The position numbers were made by a program, and so were the translations under genes. Shown here in pieces: positions 18,052-25,685 of a DNA stretch of 64,000 nt. The stretch lies in contig CAZIOH010000032.1 of the NCBI GenBank assembly GCA_964540815.1, forward strand, positions 1 through 64,000, written 5' to 3'. This stretch comes from CAZIOH01 sp964540815. GTDB lineage: Bacteria > Myxococcota_A > Polyangia > Fen-1088. How positions within the stretch are numbered: position 1 is the stretch's first letter; each line of letters starts with the position of its first letter. The notes beneath the pieces are model-generated. The model did not search any database and had not been told where the DNA came from. It worked only from the letters and a program-made list of their open reading frames with translations.

Positions 18052-19281
18052 ATGCGCACCTCGTCCCGATCCATCCCCTTGACCCTGGTCGTTCTTTCCG
18101 CACCTCTCGCCGCCATGTCGTGCGTGATCGCACAACCGGGGGACACACCGGCCAGCGGCGGCGTTCACGAGAGCGAGGCAGCCGGAATGGCCGCCCGCAA
18201 TGGTCTGACCTCGATCAACGGCCTGTCGTCCGTCAACGGCCTGTCGTCCGTCAACGGCCTCTCGTCCGTCAACGGCCTCTCGTCCGTCAACGGCCTCAAC
18301 CCCTCGGGCTCGCTCATGAGCACCGACGCCGGGCGCACGACCACCTCGTACATCGTGCGCTGCGCGTTGCCGGCGGGGCGCACCATCTCGAAGGTGGTGA
18401 ATGGAACCACCTACAGCTTCGCGGGCGAGCTCGGTCTCGCCCCCGAGTGGGAGAGCGGAGCTTGCAGCAAGGATTGTCAGGAGTCGGTGAGCGCCTGCGT
18501 CCTCTCGCACGTCAACACCTCCGGACAGCACATCGGGCTGTGGCTCGACAGCGCCGATACGGCCCTCGGCTGGGGCCAGAGCACGAGCTATCCCTACCAG
18601 GAGGGCTCGTTCTTCGGGAACATCTTCGTCAGCCCTCCCCAGGCCTTCTACTGCAACGGCAAGGACTGGGACCAGGGTCTCGTCCCCGGCCGCCTCGGCG
18701 TCGGCCAGAACAACGCCCCGTACAAGAACCCCGCCAGCACCTCCTACTGCAAGGACTACTGCGCGGCGGCCGACGGCTCCGCCAGCGGCGACGGGTACAA
18801 GAGCTGCGGCAACTACAAGCACGTCATCACGGTGTGGCGCAACTTCGACCCCGCCACCCAGTACAAGGTCTGCAGCCGCAACGGTGGCAAGTGCCTGGAT
18901 GTCCAGGGTGCCAGCACCTCCAACGGCGCCACCGTCGTCGAGTACGGCTACAAGGCCAGCGACAATCAGAAGTGGATGATCAGCCAGGTCAGCCCCCGCA
19001 ACTACAAGTTCATCAACGTGGCGAGCGGCAAGGCGCTGGACATCAGCGGCGGCTGGACCGGGAACGGCGCCGCGCTGATCCAGTACGACTACCACGCGGG
19101 GTCGAACCAGCTGTGGAGCTTCACGCCGACGGGCGACGGCTACTACAAGTTCAGCCCGGGCAGCAACGACGGCGGCTCGATCGCCGTTCCGTCCGGGACG
19201 CCCACCGACGGGGTGGCGGTCCAGCAGTGGAGCTGGACCGGCGCGGTCAATCAGCAGTGGGTCATCACCCCGGCCAACTGA
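18052..19281 (+). CDS. Secreted ADYC-domain / ricin-B lectin protein with hexapeptide repeats
   Basis: 409 aa. GAGGAG is 7 nt before the ATG. A signal peptide ends near AAMSCVIAQ (possible lipobox). Residues about 50-83 are six copies of a NGLSSV-type hexapeptide. Residues about 95-265 match the cysteine-rich ADYC domain as I recall it from myxobacterial proteins (YIVRCALPAG, GELGLAPEW, EGSFFGNIF, two C-rich loops). The rest (about 270-409) is a ricin-B type beta-trefoil with three QxW motifs (NQKWMI, NQLWSF, NQQWVI), implying sugar binding. Probably a surface or extracellular lectin. A strong terminator follows. Confidence 0.85.
   Translation: MRTSSRSIPLTLVVLSAPLAAMSCVIAQPGDTPASGGVHESEAAGMAARNGLTSINGLSSVNGLSSVNGLSSVNGLSSVNGLNPSGSLMSTDAGRTTTSYIVRCALPAGRTISKVVNGTTYSFAGELGLAPEWESGACSKDCQESVSACVLSHVNTSGQHIGLWLDSADTALGWGQSTSYPYQEGSFFGNIFVSPPQAFYCNGKDWDQGLVPGRLGVGQNNAPYKNPASTSYCKDYCAAADGSASGDGYKSCGNYKHVITVWRNFDPATQYKVCSRNGGKCLDVQGASTSNGATVVEYGYKASDNQKWMISQVSPRNYKFINVASGKALDISGGWTGNGAALIQYDYHAGSNQLWSFTPTGDGYYKFSPGSNDGGSIAVPSGTPTDGVAVQQWSWTGAVNQQWVITPAN
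18199..18300 (+). repeat. 18-bp in-frame tandem repeat array
   Basis: Units begin at 18199 (degenerate), 18217, 18235, 18253, 18271 and 18289 (partial). The consensus is AACGGCCTSTCGTCCGTC, encoding Asn-Gly-Leu-Ser-Ser-Val. The four central units are almost identical, so the copy number is likely to vary between strains. Confidence 0.95.
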
Positions 19282-19304
19282 GCCGCCCGCCACGCAGCCC
19301 TCCT

Positions 19305-19356
19305 CACGGCAGACGCGGATCGAGCCTGGCTCGGTCCGCGTCTTGCCGTCTTTTTT
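19305..19356 (+). terminator. Strong intrinsic terminator after the ADYC/ricin gene
   Basis: A long stem runs from ACGGCAGACGCGGA (19306) to TCCGCGTCTTGCCGT (19335-19349) with an inner GAGCC/GGCTC pairing, and is followed by six T residues at 19351-19356. This is a classical Rho-independent terminator, rare in this window. Confidence 0.9.
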
Positions 19357-19419
19357 GCCGGAGGGCGGCCCGGGTCGTCGGGTTTCCCGACCGACGTGGG
19401 TGAGTGCAGTCGCTTCGAC

Positions 19420-19428
19420 CTGTACTAA
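19420..19428 (+). promoter_or_regulatory. CTGTACTAA promoter-like motif
   Basis: TACTAA ends 9 nt before the isomerase ATG, with no ribosome binding site. The same nonamer, also preceded by AGTCG, lies 10 nt before hslO (58512-58520). Confidence 0.35.
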
Positions 19429-19437
19429 ACTTCGCCC

Positions 19438-20199
19438 ATGCTCGTCACCCAGGATCACGGTCAGGTTCGCGAGCTGCGTCTCGATCGGCCCCCGGTCAAC
19501 GCGCTCAATCCGGCGTTGCTGCACGCCCTCCGGGCGGGGCTCGAGGGTGCCCGGCGCGACGGCTGCGGCGGGATCGTGCTCTCGGGCGCGCCGGGCTTCT
19601 TCTCCGCCGGTCTCGACGTGCCGGAGCTGCTCACGCTCGGACGGCCGGAGATCACCGATACGTGGCGGGCCCTGTTCGCGCTCCTCGTCGAGCTGGCGAG
19701 CTCGGAGATCCCGGTGGCGGCGGCGCTGACCGGTCACAGCCCGGCCGGTGGCACCGTGCTGGCCCTCTTCGCGGACTATCGCGTGATGGCGGAAGGGAGA
19801 TTCCGGCTCGGACTCAACGAGGTCCAGGTGGGGCTGCCCCTGCCCGAGGTCATCTTCCGCGCCCTGCGCTACGTGGTGGGCGAACGACAGGCCGAGCGGC
19901 TGGCGGTGGGCGGTCTGATGCTGGACCCGGGCGAGGCGCTGCGCGTCGGGCTGGTCGACGAGGTGGTCGATGCGGCGGCCGTCATCCCGCGCGCCCTCGG
20001 CTGGATGGCGGAGCTGCTGTCGCGGCCTCGAGCGGCCATGTCCGGCACCCGCGCGATGGCGCGGCGGCCGCTGCATGAGGCCTTCGACAGCCTGAATCCG
20101 GCGCTGATCGAGCGGGTGGTGGACCAGTGGTTCTCGGCGGAGACCCAGGCGGTCATGCGCTCGCTCGCCGACCGGCTCGGCAAGCCCCGCCCGGCATGA
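19438..20199 (+). CDS. Delta3,Delta2-enoyl-CoA isomerase-like crotonase
   Basis: 253 aa, crotonase fold. The oxyanion-hole loops are FFSAGLDVPEL and GHSPAGGTVLALFADYRVM. The segment LGLNEVQVGLPLP resembles the LNETQLG segment of mitochondrial ECI1, where the Glu is the catalytic base, and that Glu is present. It would move the double bond of unsaturated fatty acyl-CoA for beta-oxidation. A plain enoyl-CoA hydratase is less likely, since the second catalytic Glu of hydratases is not evident. Preceded by a close -10-like TACTAA. Confidence 0.84.
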   Translation: MLVTQDHGQVRELRLDRPPVNALNPALLHALRAGLEGARRDGCGGIVLSGAPGFFSAGLDVPELLTLGRPEITDTWRALFALLVELASSEIPVAAALTGHSPAGGTVLALFADYRVMAEGRFRLGLNEVQVGLPLPEVIFRALRYVVGERQAERLAVGGLMLDPGEALRVGLVDEVVDAAAVIPRALGWMAELLSRPRAAMSGTRAMARRPLHEAFDSLNPALIERVVDQWFSAETQAVMRSLADRLGKPRPA

Positions 20200-20286
20200 C
20201 GACCGCCCCGGCCCGGGCGATGGGCGCGTCCCGACGCCGAGGTGCGAAACCCCGGAAAAACCCAGAAAGATGGGCCAGAATGCCGC

Positions 20287-20640
20287 ATGCGCAGCTTTCT
20301 GATTCACTGGCTCATCACCGCGGTCGCGCTGGCCATCGGGGCGCACCTCATCCCGGGGATCCGGGTGACCTCGCTGACCGCGCTGCTGTTCTCGGCGATG
20401 GTCCTCGGGGTGGTGAACGCGTTCGTGCGCCCGGTCCTGGTGATCCTCACCCTGCCCATCACCATCCTCACCCTCGGCCTGTTTTACCTGGTGGTGAACG
20501 GGGCGGCGTTCGCGCTCGCCGCCGCGCTGGTCCCGGGGTTCACCGTGATGTCGCTGGGGTCGGCCATGGCTGGCGCGCTGGTCGTGAGCATCGTCTCCTG
20601 GGTCCTCGGGTGGCTGCTCAATCCGATCCGTGATCTCTGA
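20287..20640 (+). CDS. Small membrane protein, phage-holin-4-like (DUF360 type) family
   Basis: 117 aa. Four hydrophobic segments cover almost the whole chain: FLIHWLITAVALAIGAHLIPG, TALLFSAMVLGVVNAFV, LVILTLPITILTLGLFYLVV and MAGALVVSIVSWVLGWLL. The NAFVRPVLVILTLPITILTLGLF core is typical of a widespread bacterial family annotated as a phage holin superfamily IV protein. There is no sign of a prophage here, and the function is unknown. The end overlaps the bioA GTG start by 11 bp. Confidence 0.85.
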   Translation: MRSFLIHWLITAVALAIGAHLIPGIRVTSLTALLFSAMVLGVVNAFVRPVLVILTLPITILTLGLFYLVVNGAAFALAAALVPGFTVMSLGSAMAGALVVSIVSWVLGWLLNPIRDL

Positions 20641-22105
20641 CGTGCCGGCGCCGGAGCCAACGCCAGCGCCAGCGCCAGCACCCCCTCGGCCTGGCAGCCT
20701 GGCGGCGCGCGATCTCGCGGTGTTCTGGCATCCCTGCAGCCAGATGCGCGATTACGCGGACTTCCCGCCGCTCGAGATCGTGGGAGCCTCCGGGACGCGG
20801 CTGCGCCTCGCCGACGGTCGTGAGCTCTACGACGCCATCTCGAGCTGGTGGTGCAAGTCGCTCGGACACGGGCATACCGGGGTCCGTGCCCGCATCGCCG
20901 CGCAGCTCGGGCTCTTCGAGCACGTGATCGCCGCGAACACGACCCACCCCGGGCTGGTCGAGCTGTGCGAGCGCCTGCTGGATCTGGCGAACCCGAAGCC
21001 CGAGACGACGTCCAGCAGCGACCGCCCGACCGAGCCAGCGCGCGAGCCGGTGAGGAGCCGGGGACGCCTCGGCAAGGTGTTCCTGGCCGAGAACGGTTCG
21101 ACGGCGGTCGAGGTCGCGCTCAAGATGGCGCTGCAGGCCCAGGCCCAGCGCGGGCAGCCCGGACGCACCCGCTTCGCCGCGCTGGCCGGGGGCTACCATG
21201 GCGAGACGGTCGGCGCGCTGTCGGCCGGCGATCTCGGGCTCTACGCGGAGCCGTACCGGCAGCTCCTCTTCCCCGTGCAAAAGCTCGGGCCCGTGCCATA
21301 CCGCTCGGGGCCGGACGATCCGCGCTGGATGGATGCCGCGACCGAGTGGGCGAGCCTGCGTGCCGAGCTCGAGCCGGTCGCGACGGAGCTGGCGGCGATC
21401 ATCTACGAGCCGGTGCTGCAGGCGGCGGGCGGAATGCGCCTCTACAGCCCGGACCTGCTGCGACACCTCGGCCGGTTCGCGCGGGCGCACGGCATCCTGC
21501 TCATCGCCGACGAGATCGCCGCCGGGATGGGGCGGCTCGGGAGCATGCTGGCGGGTGAGCTCGCGGGGCCGGGCGACGACCATGCGCCCGACTTCGTCTT
21601 GCTCGGCAAGGGCTTGACCGCCGGTTTCCTGCCCCTGGCGGCGGTGCTGACCACCGACGAGGTCTACGCGGCGTTCTACGAGGAACGGGTGGCGCGCGGC
21701 TTCCTGCACTCGAACACCCACACCGCCAACGCTCTCACGGTGGCAGCCGCGCTCGGCGCCCTCGACGCGTATGCCTCGGAGGACATCCTCGCGCGGGTGG
21801 CGGCCGAGGGACCGCGGCTGGTCGGCCGGCTGCGCGCGCTCGCCGAGGGGCGCCCCCAGGTGACCCGGGTGCGCGGGCTCGGAATGGTGGCGGCGCTCGA
21901 CCTGTGCGCGGCGGACGGAACGCCACTCCGGGCGGCCGAGCGGACCGGCTACCGGGTCTACCGGGAGGCCGTGCGCCGGGGAGCGCTCCTGCGCCCCCTC
22001 GGCGATTCGATGTACCTGTTCCCCCCGCTGAACGCGCCCGCCGCCGATCTCGACGCCATGGCGGCCATCCTCGCCGACAGCATCGACGCCGTGCTCGGCC
22101 GCTGA
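20630..22105 (+). CDS. bioA: Adenosylmethionine-8-amino-7-oxononanoate aminotransferase
   Basis: 491 aa, longer than the usual 430 because of a Pro/Ala repeat N-terminus (residues about 6-22) and a Ser/Arg insert near 125-145. PLP enzyme that converts KAPA to DAPA with SAM as amino donor, in biotin synthesis. Visible are WHPCSQM, ISSWWCKSLGHGH, the PLP-phosphate ENGSTAVEVALKMA, YHGET, IADEIAAGMGR and the Schiff-base Lys in LLGKGLTAGFLPLAAV. The start is a GTG overlapping the preceding gene. No other bio genes are in the window. Confidence 0.95.
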   Translation: MISDVPAPEPTPAPAPAPPRPGSLAARDLAVFWHPCSQMRDYADFPPLEIVGASGTRLRLADGRELYDAISSWWCKSLGHGHTGVRARIAAQLGLFEHVIAANTTHPGLVELCERLLDLANPKPETTSSSDRPTEPAREPVRSRGRLGKVFLAENGSTAVEVALKMALQAQAQRGQPGRTRFAALAGGYHGETVGALSAGDLGLYAEPYRQLLFPVQKLGPVPYRSGPDDPRWMDAATEWASLRAELEPVATELAAIIYEPVLQAAGGMRLYSPDLLRHLGRFARAHGILLIADEIAAGMGRLGSMLAGELAGPGDDHAPDFVLLGKGLTAGFLPLAAVLTTDEVYAAFYEERVARGFLHSNTHTANALTVAAALGALDAYASEDILARVAAEGPRLVGRLRALAEGRPQVTRVRGLGMVAALDLCAADGTPLRAAERTGYRVYREAVRRGALLRPLGDSMYLFPPLNAPAADLDAMAAILADSIDAVLGR

Positions 22106-22166
22106 GCACTGGTCGACAAAACCCGTGATCGCGAGTCGTGATCGCGGCCGCCCCCGTGAGCGCGAG

Positions 22167-22182
22167 CCGTGCACGTGCACGG
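22167..22182. repeat. Perfect 16-bp palindrome
   Basis: CCGTGCACGTGCACGG reads identically on both strands. It lies in the 109-bp convergent spacer between bioA and sodC, next to two imperfect CGTGATCGCG direct repeats (22122-22146). It could be a protein-binding site or a terminator stem. No T-tract follows. Confidence 0.6.
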
Positions 22183-22214
22183 GAACGCCCCCGTGGGCGT
22201 GATCGAGAAACGAC

Positions 22215-22874
22215 TCAGGGCTTCGGCTTGGCCGCTTCGTCTGCGGCAGCCTTGGCGGCCGGAGCCTTGGCCGACTTGGCTTCGCTGCCTTTGGCTTCGC
22301 CCGGCGCATCGATCGCCGGCACCACTCCGCAGGCCACCCGCGGTCCCCCGCCGCCGAGCGGCTTCGGCTGATCGGAGTAGTTGTCCCCCGCCTCGTGGAT
22401 CATCAGGGTCTTGCCCGCGACATCCGCCAGCGTGAGCCCCTTGACCGGAAGCTTGGACTTGGCCTTGCCATCCGCCCCCACCACGAGCTTCGGCAGGTCA
22501 CCCTTGTGTCCCCCGCCCGCCGGGCCCTTGTGGGCCTTGGTGCCGTCCGGATCCCAGTGACCGCCGGCGGCCTGACCAGCCACCTTCTTGCCCTCCTTGT
22601 CAGCGGGATCGCAGCTCCCGTTCTCGTGCAGGTGAAAGCCATGCTCGCCTGGGGCGAGATCCTTGAGGTCGGTCACCAGCTCGATGCCATCCTTGGTCTG
22701 CTTGACGGTGACGGTGCCGATGGCGGCTCCGACGCCCTCGGGGCTTATCTGATTGAGGGTCACCTTGAGCGGGTGGGGTGGCTTGGCAGCGGCCGCGCGC
22801 GCTCCCGCCACCGTGAGACACCCGGCTCCGAGGAGCACCAACCAACCTCGCCGACGATTCTTGGGGTTTGTCAT
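22215..22874 (-). CDS. sodC: Cu/Zn superoxide dismutase
   Basis: 219 aa. Periplasmic or surface enzyme that dismutates superoxide. The signal region contains LLGAGC, so it may be a lipoprotein, or it may be cut later at AAAA/KP. Copper ligands are visible in GFHLHE, the zinc loop in GGHWDPDG and HKGDLP, and LMIHEAGDNYSD. The disulfide Cys pair is C in GSCDP and C in RVACGVV. The last 28 residues are a Lys/Ala/Glu-rich tail (EAKGSEAKSAKAPAAKAAAD) not found in standard SodC. Confidence 0.94.
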   Translation of the reverse strand: MTNPKNRRRGWLVLLGAGCLTVAGARAAAAKPPHPLKVTLNQISPEGVGAAIGTVTVKQTKDGIELVTDLKDLAPGEHGFHLHENGSCDPADKEGKKVAGQAAGGHWDPDGTKAHKGPAGGGHKGDLPKLVVGADGKAKSKLPVKGLTLADVAGKTLMIHEAGDNYSDQPKPLGGGGPRVACGVVPAIDAPGEAKGSEAKSAKAPAAKAAADEAAKPKP

Positions 22875-22953
22875 GCGGCGCAGTGTAACCCGCCTTCGTC
22901 CCCGGAGGGAGGGGGGCCCACCTCGGTGCCGGGATCGTTCGGGATCAGGGCCC

Positions 22954-24348
22954 TCACCGGCGGAGGAGCGGGATCTCGGCCGTGAGAAAGGTCAGGATTC
23001 GAATGGTCTCGTCGGGCGTGGCCTCGACGTGCACGCGCACCGCGGAACTGGTCTCGGAGACGCTCATCCCCGAGATGATGTGGGCGAACCCCGTGAGGAC
23101 GACCAGCGGATTTCCGAGGAGCTGTTGCCGCAGATGGGGCCATGCGTCCGCCCAGCGGTGGGCCGCATCGGCCGTGTCGAAGGACAGATCGAGGTTCGCG
23201 AAGGGCTGCGGCGCGATCCCGATGACCGCGGTCAGACCGGCCGGGGCGGCGAGCTCGACGCCCATCACGGTGATGCCCTTTCCACCAGGTGAGCTCGGGA
23301 AGAGCCCCGAGGCGGAGAGCATCGCCACCGCATCCGCCGGCAGGATGCTGTCCTCGGCGTCGATGCGGCCGATGAGCGAGGCCCAGCCGCTGTCGCCGTC
23401 AGCCTCCGGGCTCGGTGACACCGAGGCGGCGCCGCGGGCAGGACCCCGCGGCGACTCGAGGATGAGCTTGCGATAGGACGGCGGGGTCACGACCGCCAGC
23501 CTCGGAGCCGCCAGCAAGATCAGGCGCTCGTCGTGGCGGCGGGCGGCGGAGCCCGGGGCGGCTGCGGGCTCCACCGAGCGGCGCTCGGCAAACGGGCGCC
23601 CCCGCTCGGTGCGCCACAGCAGCTTCCGGTGCGTGGCGCGCGCGCCCTTCTCGAGCGCCGCCCGCAGCTCGCCATCGGACAGCCGGTGGCGCACCACCAG
23701 CAAGGTCACGAAGGCGTCGAGGGGGTTCGGCGTCGCCACCAGCAGCGCATCCACGTCGCGGTAGAGATCGAGGTCGGTGCCCTCGAGGAGATCGCGGCGA
23801 TCGGGCAGCAGGCGGAGCAGGTTGTCGACCGCGGACGCGTAGGCCGTGCCCCGCAGGCGATCGATGCGCACCAGCGCCACCACGCGAGAGCCGGCGGGCG
23901 CGTACGCCCGCACGCTCGTGACCGCCGAGGCGCGCCCGGGCCCCGCGTCGCGGGCGTGGGCAGCCGGAACGGGGGGGGCCACGCTCTCGACGGGCCGCGG
24001 GGGCTTGGGCTTCGGCCTTGGGTTTGGCGGGCTTGGCGGCGTCGACGCCGGAGCAGGCGCGGCCGCAGCGACCGCTCCGACCGGGAGCTCCGCGGGAGGA
24101 GCCATCACGATGGGGTCGCTCTGCGGACCCGCGGAGCCCGGGGATGGGAGCGACGCAGGCTCGAGCCCGAGCGGCAGATCCCGCAGCTCGTCGGCGCGCA
24201 GGGTGCTGACGTCGATCGCCACCGGCATCGAGACGACGGGCCATCCCCGCCACAACCAGAGACCGACCACCACCCCCCCGAGGGCAGCGTGCACCGACAG
24301 GGAGACCGCAAGCGCCGTGGCCATCCGCCGCAAGGTTCGCAAGGTCAC
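22954..24348 (-). CDS. Membrane-anchored Pro-rich protein, TonB-like N-terminus
   Basis: 464 aa from a GTG at 24348; ATG at 24324 is possible. One N-terminal membrane helix (LAVSLSVHAALGGVVVGLWLW) resembles TonB anchors. A Pro-rich periplasmic linker (about 105-155, with NPRPKPKPPRP) follows, then a folded C-terminal domain of about 280 residues with no motif I recognise (VVALVRIDRLRGTAYASAVDNLLRLLPDRRDLLEGTDLDLYRDVDALLVATPNPLD pattern; DTADAAHRWADAWPHLRQQL near the end). It lacks the TonB C-terminal YP motif, so it is not an ordinary TonB. It lies 34 bp downstream of a Cys-rich lipoprotein gene on the same strand. Confidence 0.75.
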   Translation of the reverse strand: MTLRTLRRMATALAVSLSVHAALGGVVVGLWLWRGWPVVSMPVAIDVSTLRADELRDLPLGLEPASLPSPGSAGPQSDPIVMAPPAELPVGAVAAAAPAPASTPPSPPNPRPKPKPPRPVESVAPPVPAAHARDAGPGRASAVTSVRAYAPAGSRVVALVRIDRLRGTAYASAVDNLLRLLPDRRDLLEGTDLDLYRDVDALLVATPNPLDAFVTLLVVRHRLSDGELRAALEKGARATHRKLLWRTERGRPFAERRSVEPAAAPGSAARRHDERLILLAAPRLAVVTPPSYRKLILESPRGPARGAASVSPSPEADGDSGWASLIGRIDAEDSILPADAVAMLSASGLFPSSPGGKGITVMGVELAAPAGLTAVIGIAPQPFANLDLSFDTADAAHRWADAWPHLRQQLLGNPLVVLTGFAHIISGMSVSETSSAVRVHVEATPDETIRILTFLTAEIPLLRR

Positions 24349-24382
24349 CCGGGCTCTTGGACGTGCGCGCGGCGCGGGGAAT

Positions 24383-24949
24383 TCAGCACGGCTGACCGCA
24401 CACCCGGCTGCCGTCCGGGCAACTCTGCAATCCGTCGCGGTAGGCGCGATCCCCGCTCGCCTTGGGGGCTGGCACACCGCAGTCGAGCTCGCAGCCTTGC
24501 TCGGCGGCACAGCGAACCCGGCAGTGTCCGCGCGAGCACCCCACCGTGCAGGTGCCCTGGCAGCTCACCTGACAGTCCCGTCCGCCCTCGCAGTCGACCG
24601 TGCTGTTCGGGCCGACCTCGGCGATGCACCGTTCCTTGATCCCGGCGCACGAGACATTGCAGCGCTCACCGCAGCGAGCCTCGCAGCTGGTCGCGCCCGT
24701 GCACAGGGCCACGCAGTCGTCGGCGCACGTCACCCCGCACCGACCGTTGCCCTGCGAACAGCCGAGCGTGCAGTGCCCGACGGCGGGACCGCAGCGATGC
24801 TCGCACGAGGCTCCGAGGGGACAGAAGCAGGCACCTTCGTTGGTGGGGTCGAGGCAGGCCCGTCGCTCGACGCCGGCGGAGCACGCGACGAGCCACAGCC
24901 CCGCGAGGACGGCGCGCCCGTACGCCCCGACGGATCGTCGAGCCCCCAT
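24383..24949 (-). CDS. Cysteine-rich lipoprotein
   Basis: 188 aa. The signal ends in LWLVACSAG, a lipobox. Almost one residue in six of the mature chain is Cys, in repeated C-x3-C and C-x2-C spacing (CGVTCADDCVALCTGATSCEARCGERCNVSC). This looks like a disulfide-rich repeat domain, possibly extended. The function is unknown. Together with the membrane protein at 22954 it may form a two-gene envelope operon. Confidence 0.83.
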   Translation of the reverse strand: MGARRSVGAYGRAVLAGLWLVACSAGVERRACLDPTNEGACFCPLGASCEHRCGPAVGHCTLGCSQGNGRCGVTCADDCVALCTGATSCEARCGERCNVSCAGIKERCIAEVGPNSTVDCEGGRDCQVSCQGTCTVGCSRGHCRVRCAAEQGCELDCGVPAPKASGDRAYRDGLQSCPDGSRVCGQPC

Positions 24950-25127
24950 GGACCCACAGTAGCCCGTGGACCCCGGACCCGCGACTTTCCTGCGGATCTG
25001 GAGAGCGAAGGACCCGGCCCCAGCCCCGTCCCCGACCGCCGTCCTCGTACCACGACCTCAGGCGACGGGGCCCGGACGAGGGCCTATATTCGTCGACAGC
25101 AAGATGGACCGAGGACCGAGGATGATC

Positions 25128-25685
25128 TCATGCACCCGCCGCGGACGCCTGCTCCTCGGCAAAGCGCAAGGCGACCACCGCCGCCGCGGGCGCGATCCCG
25201 ACGGTGAGCAGGACCCCGGCCCGCGGACGCTCCTGAACCAGCTCGCCGAGCGCCGCCGACAGGAACGTCGAGGTGAGGCGGGTCTCGACGCCGGGATCAT
25301 CGGTGGCATCGAAGGCGAGGAGCCGACCGCCCGGCCGCAGGGCCGGGACGAGGGCCGTCATCCAGCGGGCGACCGCGTCCCCCTTCAAGGTCGACGCGCC
25401 CTCCACGACCAGCGCCCCGATCGAGCCACGGGCGACGGGCAGCCCGACACCGGCCACCGCCACCGCCAGGTGGCGTCCTTCGGTGCGGGCGCGTCTGGCG
25501 GCGCGGGCGGCCCGCCGACGTTCCTCGGGCTCGACGAGCAGCAGCGTCGGGATCTCGGCGGAGGCGGTCTCGGCGAGCCAGATCGGGCCGATCACCACCA
25601 CGGGCGCCGCCGGTCTCAGCCAGCGCATGAGCGCCTCGATGGCGGGCGTGCTGCCGAGCGGTCCGGAGAGCAACGGTCCACGCAT
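25128..25685 (-). CDS. Methyltransferase-like (Rossmann) protein, divergent type
   Basis: 185 aa. The order APVVVIGP, then PTLLLVEPEERRRAARAARRAR, then GALVVEGAS and ALRPGGRLLAFDAT, follows the class I SAM-methyltransferase layout (motif I, acidic end of strand 2, motif IV-V, post-motif ALRPGG). The glycine-rich motif I is poor (VVVIGPIW), so catalysis is doubtful. The ATG overlaps base for base with the divergent gene at 25684 (shared CATG), so one of the two starts may be mis-set. The substrate is unknown. Confidence 0.62.
   Translation of the reverse strand: MRGPLLSGPLGSTPAIEALMRWLRPAAPVVVIGPIWLAETASAEIPTLLLVEPEERRRAARAARRARTEGRHLAVAVAGVGLPVARGSIGALVVEGASTLKGDAVARWMTALVPALRPGGRLLAFDATDDPGVETRLTSTFLSAALGELVQERPRAGVLLTVGIAPAAAVVALRFAEEQASAAGA

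Noticed and set aside
18199..18300. CRISPR-like array
   Set aside because: Units are contiguous 18-mers without spacers and code in frame for a hexapeptide repeat.
20287..20640. Prophage lysis cassette suggested by the holin-like protein
   Set aside because: No endolysin, integrase or phage structural gene is near; the family is common in chromosomes and here it overlaps bioA.
22954..24348. TonB energy transducer
   Set aside because: It has a TonB-like anchor and Pro-rich linker but the C-terminal domain lacks the TonB fold motifs and is much larger.
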